A stretch of DNA of 64,000 nucleotides from CBDCGS01 sp965216915 (GTDB lineage: Bacteria; Pseudomonadota; Alphaproteobacteria; UBA828), in contig CBDCGS010000011.1 in the NCBI GenBank assembly GCA_965216915.1, positions 1,722,249 through 1,786,248 of the forward strand, in the 5' to 3' direction. The first letter of the stretch is position 1, and the number at the start of each line of letters is the position of its first letter. The notes beneath the pieces are model-generated. The model was not told the origin of the DNA and did no database searches. It worked only from the letters and a program-made list of their open reading frames with translations. This document shows positions 24,580 through 32,791 of the stretch, one piece after another. The position numbers and the translations under genes were made by a program.

Positions 24580-26157
24580 TCAGTCGAACACGATTCCCGG
24601 GAGCCAGGTCACGAGCCCCGGAAACGCCGCGAGCACGCCGAGCGCGATCAACTGGATCAGCACGAACGGGACGACGCCGCGATAGATATCGCCGGTGCTC
24701 ACGGACGGCGGAGCCACCCCGCGGAGATAAAAGAGCGAGAAGCCGAACGGCGGGGTGAGGAACGACGTCTGCAGGTTCACCGCCATCATGACACCGAGCC
24801 AGATGGGGTTGATGTCCATCTGCAACAGCACCGGCGCGACGATCGGCACGACCACGAACGTGATCTCGATGAAATCGAGGAAGAAGCCGAGGGCGAACAT
24901 CACCAGCATGACGATGAGGATCGCACCGGCCGTGCCGCCGGGCAGGTCCGCCAGGGCGCGGTGCACCATGTCGTCGCCGCCAAGCCCGCGGAAGACGAGT
25001 GAGAACAGCGCGGCGCCGATCAGGATCACGAAGACCATGGCGCTGATCTGCATGGTTCCGCGCATGACCGGCATCAGCACGCCCGCACGCCAGACCCGGT
25101 GGAGGCTGATGCCGATGCCGAGCACGAGCACGCCGCTCGCGACCAGCGCGACCAGGATCGCGGAGAAATCCGCCGCGCCGATCTCGGTTCGGGTGATCCT
25201 CAGATCGAACAGGTCGGCGAGCACGAGCATGAGGATGAGCGCCGCGAACGCGGCATATTGCGCAATGCGGCGGCCGTCGCTCAGCCTGAGCCCGGCGAGC
25301 AGCAGCGAGCCGACGGCGCCGACCGCGGCCGCTTCCGTCGGCGTCGCGACGCCTGCGAGAATGGACCCCAGCACCGCGACGATGAGCACGATCGGGGCGA
25401 TGAGCGCGTTGAGCGCGGTGCGCAGCGCACTTGCTCCGCTGCGCGGCGCTGGGCCTTGCGCGATGGCGGGCGCCGCCTTGGGCCGCAACCAGGCGACGAC
25501 CAACTGGTAGGCGATATAGAGCCCGACCAGCACCAGGCCGGGCAGCAGCGCGCCCGCAAACAGATCTCCGACCGAGACGGGTTCCGGCGACCAATTCCCG
25601 ATTTCCCGCTGCGCGTCGACATAGGCATTCGAGATCTGCTCACCCAGGATGACCAGGACGATGGAGGGCGGGATGATCTGGCCGAGGGTGCCCGACGCGC
25701 AAATCGTTCCCGTTGCGAGCTTCGGGTCGTAGCCGGAGCGCAGCATCGTCGGCAGCGACAGGAGGCCCATGGTCACCACCGTCGCGCCGACGATACCGGT
25801 CGAGGCCGCGAGGAGCGCGCCGACCGCGATCACCGAGAGGCCGAGCCCGCCGCGCAGCCGCCCGAACAGGCGCCCCATCGCCACGAGCAGCTCCTCCGCC
25901 ACCTTGGAGCGCTCGAGCATGACCCCCATGAAAACAAAGAGCGGCACCGCCAGCAGCACCTCGTTCCACATGGCGTTGCCGAAGATGCGCTGTGGCATCG
26001 CGCGCACGAAGCCGATGTCGAACAGGCCGCCGGCGTGCGCCCCGAGCCCGAAGAGCAAGGCGACGCCCGACAGCGTGAAGGCCACCGGGAAGCCGGCCAA
26101 CAGGCACCCAAAGGTGGCCAAAAACATCACGATGACGAGGATCTCGTTGATCGCCAT
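24580..26157 (-). CDS. dctM: TRAP transporter large permease (DctM)
   Basis: Encodes 525 aa, with about 12-13 hydrophobic helices. It contains family motifs such as VPLFVFMGVMLERS, GGLGLSVI, IVGATVVTMG and TGTICASGTLGQIIPPSIVLV. Together with the small permease it forms the sodium-driven import channel of a TRAP system. It is longer than the usual 425-450 aa because of a hydrophilic/hydrophobic insertion in the middle, as in the TakP-type subgroup. ATG 26157 is chosen; GTG 26160 is one codon upstream. It lies 12 nt from convergent bioA. Confidence 0.93.
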   Translation of the reverse strand: MAINEILVIVMFLATFGCLLAGFPVAFTLSGVALLFGLGAHAGGLFDIGFVRAMPQRIFGNAMWNEVLLAVPLFVFMGVMLERSKVAEELLVAMGRLFGRLRGGLGLSVIAVGALLAASTGIVGATVVTMGLLSLPTMLRSGYDPKLATGTICASGTLGQIIPPSIVLVILGEQISNAYVDAQREIGNWSPEPVSVGDLFAGALLPGLVLVGLYIAYQLVVAWLRPKAAPAIAQGPAPRSGASALRTALNALIAPIVLIVAVLGSILAGVATPTEAAAVGAVGSLLLAGLRLSDGRRIAQYAAFAALILMLVLADLFDLRITRTEIGAADFSAILVALVASGVLVLGIGISLHRVWRAGVLMPVMRGTMQISAMVFVILIGAALFSLVFRGLGGDDMVHRALADLPGGTAGAILIVMLVMFALGFFLDFIEITFVVVPIVAPVLLQMDINPIWLGVMMAVNLQTSFLTPPFGFSLFYLRGVAPPSVSTGDIYRGVVPFVLIQLIALGVLAAFPGLVTWLPGIVFD

Positions 26158-26163
26158 CACGCG

Positions 26164-26709
26164 TCACACAGCCGAATCCGCCGCGGCGTCGCGGTAGGCA
26201 GCGAAGCCCGCAAGCGCCAAGACGGAGTGAATGGCGAGCGCGATGCCCTGCAGGCCGAGCAACATCGTGAAAGCGAGGATCACCGACTTGAGCGCGAACA
26301 CGCCCGGGATGCCGCTGGTCTCCTTCGAGCCTTCGTAGGAGGACCAGGAAAGCTCGACATAGGGCCAGCTCGCCCACGCGATGATGGCGCAAACGGGCAG
26401 CAGAAAGCAGATGACGCCGCCGAGGTCGACGACCGCGCGCCGTCGCGGGCTTGCGGTGCGATAGAAGATATCGACCCGGACATGCGCACCGTGAAGCAGT
26501 CCGTAGCCCGCGCCGAGCAGGAACAGGGCGGCGTGCAGATAGATCACGCCCTCCTGCATCGCAATGAAGCCGACGCCGAAGACATAGCGCATGATCACGA
26601 CCACGAACTGGAGGAGCACCATGATCAGCGCGCACCAAGCGGCCGTGCGGCCGACCCATTCGTTGAGCGTGTCGATGCCGCGCGCGAGGAGAAGCAGGGG
26701 AGCGCTCAC
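26164..26709 (-). CDS. dctQ: TRAP transporter small permease (DctQ)
   Basis: Encodes 181 aa with four predicted membrane helices, as expected for DctQ proteins. Key segments are WCALIMVLLQFVVVIMRYVF, GVIYLHAALFLLGAGY, and HVRVDIFYR. It is 6 nt upstream of dctM in the same direction. It pairs with DctM to form the membrane part of the transporter. Confidence 0.9.
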   Translation of the reverse strand: MSAPLLLLARGIDTLNEWVGRTAAWCALIMVLLQFVVVIMRYVFGVGFIAMQEGVIYLHAALFLLGAGYGLLHGAHVRVDIFYRTASPRRRAVVDLGGVICFLLPVCAIIAWASWPYVELSWSSYEGSKETSGIPGVFALKSVILAFTMLLGLQGIALAIHSVLALAGFAAYRDAAADSAV

Positions 26710-26751
26710 CGGTCCCGCGTCTCGAAGCTGATGCGGATGCCCGCGCTGAAC

Positions 26752-26773
26752 GGGGCGCGTTGCGATGCGCCCC
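26752..26773 (-). repeat. Hairpin between dctP and dctQ
   Basis: A perfect 7-bp inverted repeat GGGGCGC-N8-GCGCCCC lies in the 85-nt gap between the binding-protein gene and the permease genes. No T tract follows on the minus strand. It probably stabilises the 3' end of the dctP message and allows more binding protein than permease, a common arrangement for transporters. Confidence 0.5.
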
Positions 26774-26794
26774 CTTCAGCTTCGCGAATGCCGG

Positions 26795-27913
26795 TTACTC
26801 CGCGTACTTGAACGGCAGCAGGCGGGCCTCCCAATAGGCTTGGTCGCCGTGCTTGTTGAGCCGGATGGCCCGCTCCCTGAAGTTGATGAAGCTGTCATAG
26901 ACGCGCTTCGTGATGCCGCCCTCGGCCGCGACCTCGGACAAAACCTCGCCCGACGCCCCGCCGATCGCGTTCAACATATCGTCGGACATGCGACGGACCT
27001 GCACGCCATGCTCATTGATGAGCGTGTCGAGCGCGTCGCCGTTGCGCGCGTTGAACTCGGCATACATGTAGTCGTTCTCGGCCGCCGCGCAGCTCGCGAT
27101 CAAGCTCTGGTCGTTCGCGCTGAGGCTGTCCCAAACTTCCTTGTTGATGCCGAGCGAAAGCATTGAGCCGGGCTCGTGGAAACCGGGCCAGTAATAATAT
27201 TTGGTGACCTTGTAGAAGCCGAACGCCAGGTCGTTCCAGGGCCCCACCCATTCGGTCGCGTCGATCGCTTTCGACTGGAGCGCCGGGAAGATGTCGCCGC
27301 CGGCGAGGACGACGGCATTGGAGCCGAGCCTGCGCAGAACTTCGCCGCCGAGCCCCGGCATACGCATGTTGAGGCCCTTGAAGTCCTCCGTGGTGTTCAT
27401 CTCCTTGTTGAACCAACCGCCCCATTGCACGCCGGTGTTACCCGCCATCAGCGCCTTGACGTTGAAGTCGGCGGATAGTTCGTCCCAAAGCGCCTGGCCG
27501 CCCGCGTGATAGATCCAGGCATTGATCTCCGTCGCCGTCAGGCCGAACGGAACCGACGTGAAGAAGTTGAAGGCCTTGGATTTGCCCTGCCAATAGTATT
27601 CCGCGCCGTGATACATGTCGGCGCTGCCTTGCGAGACGGCATCGAAGGCCTCGAGCGCGGGGACAAGCTCGCCCGCCGCAAAGAGCTTCACCGTGATCCG
27701 GCCTTCCGTCCCTTCGGAGATCCGGTCCGCGAGGCGCTGCGCGCCCGTGCCGAGGCCCGGGAAATTCTTGGGCCAGGTCGTGACCATGCGAAGCTCCCGT
27801 GCCCCCTGCGCCACCGCAGGCGCCGAGAAGCTCGACGCGGCGGCCGCCGCCGCGGCTGTTCCCGCAAGCGCCGCGCCCTTCAGGAAACTCCGTCGTTTGA
27901 TCCGAATACCCAT
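26795..27913 (-). CDS. dctP: TRAP transporter substrate-binding protein, Tat-exported (TakP-like)
   Basis: Encodes 372 aa. A twin-arginine signal (KRRSFLKGAAL, then an Ala-rich stretch ending APAVAQG) is followed by a DctP/TakP-type fold: MVTTWPKNFPG, HGAEYYWQG, GGDIFPALQSKAIDATEWVGPWND. This resembles the TakP branch, which binds 2-oxo acids (pyruvate, 2-oxobutyrate). The ligand is inferred from that similarity. It is the first gene of the P-Q-M operon, 38 nt after the ate gene. Confidence 0.9.
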   Translation of the reverse strand: MGIRIKRRSFLKGAALAGTAAAAAAASSFSAPAVAQGARELRMVTTWPKNFPGLGTGAQRLADRISEGTEGRITVKLFAAGELVPALEAFDAVSQGSADMYHGAEYYWQGKSKAFNFFTSVPFGLTATEINAWIYHAGGQALWDELSADFNVKALMAGNTGVQWGGWFNKEMNTTEDFKGLNMRMPGLGGEVLRRLGSNAVVLAGGDIFPALQSKAIDATEWVGPWNDLAFGFYKVTKYYYWPGFHEPGSMLSLGINKEVWDSLSANDQSLIASCAAAENDYMYAEFNARNGDALDTLINEHGVQVRRMSDDMLNAIGGASGEVLSEVAAEGGITKRVYDSFINFRERAIRLNKHGDQAYWEARLLPFKYAE

Positions 27914-27951
27914 GTCGTGAAACCTCCGTTTTTGTGTCTCGTGCGGCGCCG

Positions 27952-28740
27952 TTACAGAGCGTCCGCATCATCGTCAAAAGGCCGCCACCCGTCGCGTCCG
28001 AGCCGCTCAAGCGGTCTAAACCGGGTTTTGTAGTCCATCTTTTGGCATCCATCGATCCAATAACCGAGATAGACATGCGCGAGTCTGCGGACACGCGCTG
28101 ACTCGATGAGCCAAAGAATCATGTAGGTCCCGGGACTCGCCTTGGTATCGTCGGGTCGATAGAACGAGTAGACGGCCGAAAGGCCGTCGGCGACGATGTC
28201 GAAGAGGCAGACGCCGAAGAGGCTCCCGTCCGCTTGGCGGAACTCGGCGACCCGACTTTCGACGCCGCTCTCCTCGATCAGCGCGCGATAGTCCTCGGTG
28301 TCCATTGCCGCCATCGCCCCTTCCGCGTGCCGGCCATCGAGATAGCGTTTGAAAAGCGCGAAGTGATCGGGGCGCACCCGTGCGGGCAAGACGCGCGCGC
28401 GCACCCCGGCGTTGCGCGCCGCAACCCGTCGCATGGATCGGCTCTGCTGAAAGCGGTTGACCTCCACGCGCACCGAGATGCAGGCCTCGCAGCCCGGGCA
28501 GACCTGACAGTAGGCGGCGATGTGGCTGCGCCTGAAGCCCGCCTCGATGAGCGAATCGTAGAGTGACTTTGCGCGCCCGCCCGTGATCGGCGTGACGATC
28601 TTCCGCTCAACCCGGCCGGCGATGTAGGGACAGGGTCGCAAGGGCGTCACGTGGAATTGCACCAGCTGGTCGCCGAGAATCGTGGCGGTGGCGCCGCCGT
28701 CGGCGACGCGACTGAGTGTCGTGCGCTCGTCGCTCCCCAT
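27952..28740 (-). CDS. bpt: Aspartate/glutamate leucyltransferase (Bpt/Ate family)
   Basis: Encodes 262 aa. It has the ATE N-terminal motif CPYIAGRVERKIVTPI, the Cys pattern CQVCPGCEACISVRV, and the C-terminal domain with LFGVCLFDI, GLSAVYSFYRPD and GYWIDGCQKMDYK. It transfers Leu from Leu-tRNA to N-terminal acidic residues, feeding the N-end rule degradation route. Bacterial family members are the Bpt type. It is flanked by the SLC13 permease upstream (27 nt) and the TRAP genes downstream. Confidence 0.94.
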   Translation of the reverse strand: MGSDERTTLSRVADGGATATILGDQLVQFHVTPLRPCPYIAGRVERKIVTPITGGRAKSLYDSLIEAGFRRSHIAAYCQVCPGCEACISVRVEVNRFQQSRSMRRVAARNAGVRARVLPARVRPDHFALFKRYLDGRHAEGAMAAMDTEDYRALIEESGVESRVAEFRQADGSLFGVCLFDIVADGLSAVYSFYRPDDTKASPGTYMILWLIESARVRRLAHVYLGYWIDGCQKMDYKTRFRPLERLGRDGWRPFDDDADAL

Positions 28741-28767
28741 CGGCGCGATTATAGCGTTCGTGGCGCT

Positions 28768-30627
28768 CTACCACAGACCGTAATACCAAGGGGCAAAGAG
28801 CGAGAATGCGATCCAGAGAACGATGATGAGCGGCGAGCCGGCGCGCACGAAATCCGTGAAGCGGTAGCGCCCCGGCGCCATCACCAGCAGGTTGGTGACA
28901 TAACCGATCGGCGAGGCGAATGAACAGTTCGCCGCGAGGATCACGGCCACGATGAACACCATGGGATCGATGCCGAGACCTTGGGCGATGCTGATGCCGA
29001 TCGGTGTGAACAGGACCGCGCACGCATTGTTGCTCAGCACGTTGGTGAGCACGGCGACGAGCAGGAAGAAGGCCGAGAGCATCGCGATCACGCCCGCGCC
29101 ATCCAACGCGTCGACCAGGCCGTTCGCGATATAGGCGGCGCCGCCGGTTGCGGTCAGGGCGGCGTTGAGGGCAAGTGCGGCCCCGCCCACCATGATGATC
29201 TGGCGATCGATCGCACGGGCGGCCTGGCGCACGTTGAGCGCGCCGACGATCACCATCAAGGCCGCTCCTGCGACCGCCGTGATCGCGATTGGCAGAACGC
29301 CGCTCGCGGCAAGGCCGACGACGGCAAGGAAAATCAGCACCGTGCGGCGGGCGTGATGGTAGCTCGGCAGCGCGGCCGCCGAGCGCTCCATCAGAATCAC
29401 GTCGCGGTTGATCCGAAGGCTTCGCACGTCATCCGACTGACCATGAACCAGCAGGAGATCGCCCGCCTCCAGCCGCACCTCCCGCATGTTCGCGCGGGTC
29501 ATACGTGCCCGACGCTGCACGCCAACGACGGTGGTTCGGTGCGAGGTTGGGAACGCGATCTGCTCGATGGGGAGCCCGGCCAAGCGCGAGCCCGGCGCGA
29601 CCATCGCCTCCGCCACCATGACCTCTGCCCGCGCCAGCCGCTCGCGCGGCTCGTCATCGCCTTTGTCGGCCGCCCGTTCGGCATCTGCCGCGAAGCGCGG
29701 GGTCAGGCCCGATGCCGGCGCGAGAGCGTCGGTCAGGACCTTGCGGGTTGCCGCCACGATCACCGTGTCGCCAACAGAGAGGGTCACGTCCTCGAAGGGC
29801 GGGCGTATGGCAACGCCGCCCCGCTCGATCAGGAGCACCGTCATGTTGCGGAAAACGGGAAACATTCCCGCAACAGCGCTGACGCCGACGAGCGCCGAAT
29901 CGGCATCAATGTTGAATTGCGCGACGAATTGGCGTCCGCCAAGACCCATGCGATCGGTTCGTTCCGGCTGATGGTGGCGCAGCAGGTGGGGCGCGACGAA
30001 GATCACGTAGAGAAACCCGATCGCCGCCAGCACCAGGCCCGGCACCGTGAAATCGAAGAAACCGATCGGCGCCGCGCCGAGCTCCGCCGCCGTGCCCGCC
30101 ACCAGGAGATTTGTGCTGGAGCCGATCAGCGTGGTCATGCCGCCGAGGATCGCGCTGTAGCTCAGCAGCATGAGAATGCGACTCGCCGGGCGATCGAGGC
30201 GCTCGGCGAGTGCGCCGATGATGGGGATGAAGATGACGACCACGGGGGTGTTGTTCAAGACCGCGCTGATCACCAGCGCCGCGGCGAGCGCGAGGATGAT
30301 CGCCGGTCCGGGCTTCCCGCCCGACACTTGGTAGATGGTGCGTGTCACCACCTCCAACGCGCCAGCGCGCACCAATCCCTGACCGATCACGAGGAGCGCC
30401 ACGATCGCGATCAGCGCGGGGTTGGCAAATCCACGGAGCAGCTCCGCCGCGTCGAGCAGCCGTTCACCGTCGGCCGGCACGACAATACCGAAGAGCACCA
30501 GAAGAAGTGCGACGAGCGTCGCCGAGGTGAGCTCGAGCGGCACACGCGGATGCGCATAGGCAACGATCGCCCCCGCCGCGAGCACCAGCGTGAGCCACAT
30601 GAGGACCGAGAGGTCGGTGACGATCAT
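28768..30627 (-). CDS. SLC13-family permease with two RCK_C (TrkA-C) domains
   Basis: Encodes 619 aa. Two blocks of membrane helices (residues about 1-205 and 415-619) flank a cytosolic region containing two TrkA-C/RCK_C domains (about 215-300 and 315-395, the latter with EAGDLLLVHG). Motifs SAVLNNTPVVVIFIP and ILGGMTTLIGSSTNLLV match the SLC13/CitT-like divalent anion:sodium family; similar proteins transport sulfate or dicarboxylates. The substrate cannot be deduced. It is followed by the bpt gene in the same direction. Confidence 0.88.
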   Translation of the reverse strand: MIVTDLSVLMWLTLVLAAGAIVAYAHPRVPLELTSATLVALLLVLFGIVVPADGERLLDAAELLRGFANPALIAIVALLVIGQGLVRAGALEVVTRTIYQVSGGKPGPAIILALAAALVISAVLNNTPVVVIFIPIIGALAERLDRPASRILMLLSYSAILGGMTTLIGSSTNLLVAGTAAELGAAPIGFFDFTVPGLVLAAIGFLYVIFVAPHLLRHHQPERTDRMGLGGRQFVAQFNIDADSALVGVSAVAGMFPVFRNMTVLLIERGGVAIRPPFEDVTLSVGDTVIVAATRKVLTDALAPASGLTPRFAADAERAADKGDDEPRERLARAEVMVAEAMVAPGSRLAGLPIEQIAFPTSHRTTVVGVQRRARMTRANMREVRLEAGDLLLVHGQSDDVRSLRINRDVILMERSAAALPSYHHARRTVLIFLAVVGLAASGVLPIAITAVAGAALMVIVGALNVRQAARAIDRQIIMVGGAALALNAALTATGGAAYIANGLVDALDGAGVIAMLSAFFLLVAVLTNVLSNNACAVLFTPIGISIAQGLGIDPMVFIVAVILAANCSFASPIGYVTNLLVMAPGRYRFTDFVRAGSPLIIVLWIAFSLFAPWYYGLW

Positions 30628-30693
30628 GAGTGCATGATAGCGGGAGCCGACGCTAATCGCGGGTGCGTGACATCCCGCTCGTGCGTTTTCCCG

Positions 30694-31776
30694 CTAGTTG
30701 ACCCGCTGCCAGAGCTCGCCCGCCAGCGGGTCGCGCACGGGTGCCGGCGCGTCGCCGGGCGTTGCTGCAGGCGCGGACTCGCCCTGCGCGGAATCGCTCC
30801 CATCGTCCGCACCGCCCGCTTCGATGCCGCCGGGCGCCTCGGGCGCTTCCGGCAGCGCGCGGGGCGGTGGCCTGTCGCGCACGGTCTCGCCGCGCATCAG
30901 AAGGATGCTGATACGCCGGTTGTGCGGCGCCTCCGGCATCTCGGGATCGAGCAGCTCGGACGACGCCTTTCCGGCGACATGCGCGATGCGGGCCTCGGAG
31001 AGCCCGGCTGCCGTCAGCGCCCGGCGCCCCGCATGGGCGCGATCGGTCGACAGCTCCCAGTTGCCGTATCCGGTGCCCGCGTTGAAGGGTGCGGCGTCCG
31101 TGTGTCCCGAGATCGTGATCTTGTTGGGTAGATGCCGCACGATCTCGGCGATACGCCCGAGGATCTCGCGCGTATGATCCATGAGTTCCGCGCTGCCAAG
31201 CGGGAACATGGGCCGGCCCTCCGAATCGACGAGCTCGATCTTGAAGCCTTCCAGCGTCACCTCCGCCCGAATGTTCTCCTCGTACTCGCTCAAGAGCGAA
31301 TCGCCCTCGATCGACTCGCGCAGAGCCTGCTCCGCGGCGGCGAAGCGCTCATTCTCGGCCGCTTCGGCAGCCTCCGCCTGTTCCGCGGCCTCGCGCGCCG
31401 CCGCCTCGTCCGCGGCCTGCTGGGCCTCCTCCTCTTCGTCGCCCTGCTCCTGAGGCGGAATGCCAACGACGATCCCGGGCCGCACCCGGTTGCCCGCCAT
31501 GCCATCCTCCTCGTCCAAGGTCCTGCCGCCCAGGATGTCGCCGGAGCCGCTCGTGCTGCGCGACACGCTGGCGGGGGCGAAGTAGTTGGAGATGGCGGTG
31601 CGCTGCTCCTCGGTGGTCGAGCTCAAGAGCCACATCAGCAGGAAGAACGCCATCATGGCCGTCACGAAGTCGGCGTAGGCGATCTTCCAGGCGCCGCCGT
31701 GTGATTCGTCGTGGTGGCCCTTCTTGACCCGCTTGATGAAGATCAGTTCGTTGAGATTGTTCGGGGTCTCGGCCAT
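30694..31776 (-). CDS. motB: Flagellar stator protein MotB
   Basis: Encodes 360 aa. The single membrane helix has the proton-carrying Asp36 (AYADFVTAMMAFFLLMW). A long Glu/Ala-rich charged linker (residues about 115-150) and an OmpA/MotB peptidoglycan-binding domain follow, with ITISGHTDAAPF and NRRISILLMR. The C-terminus is Pro/Ala/Gly-rich. With MotA it forms the proton-driven stator. It is 9 nt downstream of motA. No other flagellar genes are in the window. Confidence 0.95.
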   Translation of the reverse strand: MAETPNNLNELIFIKRVKKGHHDESHGGAWKIAYADFVTAMMAFFLLMWLLSSTTEEQRTAISNYFAPASVSRSTSGSGDILGGRTLDEEDGMAGNRVRPGIVVGIPPQEQGDEEEEAQQAADEAAAREAAEQAEAAEAAENERFAAAEQALRESIEGDSLLSEYEENIRAEVTLEGFKIELVDSEGRPMFPLGSAELMDHTREILGRIAEIVRHLPNKITISGHTDAAPFNAGTGYGNWELSTDRAHAGRRALTAAGLSEARIAHVAGKASSELLDPEMPEAPHNRRISILLMRGETVRDRPPPRALPEAPEAPGGIEAGGADDGSDSAQGESAPAATPGDAPAPVRDPLAGELWQRVN

Positions 31777-31785
31777 GACAACTCC

Positions 31786-32649
31786 CTACGACGACGCGGG
31801 GAGTTCCTGGACCGCCTCCTCGACCTCGTAGAAGCTCGGACGTTCGTGAGCGAACAAGGTCTTGCGCGCGAACTCGACGGCGACCGCGGGCGCGTAGCCC
31901 TGCATGTAGGCGAGCAGCCCCGCTTTGATGCAGGTGTAATATTTGACGTCGGTGTTGGCGCGGCCCTTGAGCGATTGGGCCATCGGTCCCACGAACCCAT
32001 AGGAGAGCAGCACGCCGAGGAAGGTTCCGACGAGCGCGCCGCCGATCAAATGGCCGAGCACCTCTGGAGGCTCGGTGATGGACCCCATGGTCTTGATGAC
32101 ACCGAGAACGGCGGCGACGATGCCGAGGGCTGGCAGCCCCTCGGCGACCTTGTTGATGGCCTCGGCGATCTCGAGCTCGTCCTTGTGGTTGGTCTCGATC
32201 TCCTCGTCCATGAGCGCCTCCATCTCGTGCGCCTTGTCCGAGCCGAGGGTCATCAGCCGGAGGTAGTCGCACATGAAGGTCACGGCGTGCTCGTTGGAGG
32301 AGAAGCGCGGGAACTGCTCGAAGAGCGTGCTCTCGTCGGGGTTCTCGACATGCTGCTCGAGCGCGAGCATGCCCTTGGACTGGGCAAGCTTGAAGATCGC
32401 GAAGAGCAGCGTCAGGAGCTCGAGGAAGCCTTCCTTGTCGTGCCGTGGCGGCTTCAAGAGGCCCATCGCCGCCTTGAAGGAGGCCTTGAGCACGGTTTTG
32501 GTGTTGGCGATCACGAATGCGCCAAAGGCACCGCCGCCGATGATGACCAGCTCGAGCGGTTGGATGAGGACGGCGATCTTGCCGCCCATCGCGATGTACC
32601 CGCCCACAACGCAGACCGTGACGATCAAAGCGCCGACGATTAGAAGCAT
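31786..32649 (-). CDS. motA: Flagellar stator protein MotA
   Basis: Encodes 287 aa with four membrane helices: MLLIVGALIVTVCVVGGYIAMG, VIIGGGAFGAFVI, and two near the C-terminus containing AEGLPALGIVAAVLGVI and GGALVGTFLGVLLSYGFVGP. The conserved Pro residues of the channel (LPALG; GFVGP) are present. The start at 32649 gives the normal N-terminus; an in-frame extension to 32709 is Arg-rich. It is the first gene of motAB. The gap to the penicillin acylase gene (32650-32791) contains a CCGCAT/ATGCGG hairpin near 32771. Confidence 0.95.
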   Translation of the reverse strand: MLLIVGALIVTVCVVGGYIAMGGKIAVLIQPLELVIIGGGAFGAFVIANTKTVLKASFKAAMGLLKPPRHDKEGFLELLTLLFAIFKLAQSKGMLALEQHVENPDESTLFEQFPRFSSNEHAVTFMCDYLRLMTLGSDKAHEMEALMDEEIETNHKDELEIAEAINKVAEGLPALGIVAAVLGVIKTMGSITEPPEVLGHLIGGALVGTFLGVLLSYGFVGPMAQSLKGRANTDVKYYTCIKAGLLAYMQGYAPAVAVEFARKTLFAHERPSFYEVEEAVQELPASS

Positions 32650-32791
32650 TAATGGGCGTCCCGTTGGCCAACACACCGCGCGACCGCGTCGCAGTCGTGC
32701 AACCGGCATTAACCGCTAGTGCTCTGAAAAATCGGTTAAATGGGGCGAAAAACGGCGGTCCGCCTGGCCGCATGACCATGCGGGCGGGCGG

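Noticed and set aside
28981..31131. Long plus-strand open frame (over 700 codons) opposite the SLC13 permease and motB
   Set aside because: His/Arg/Gln-rich composition without family motifs; it is the mirror of two well-supported genes and arises from high GC.
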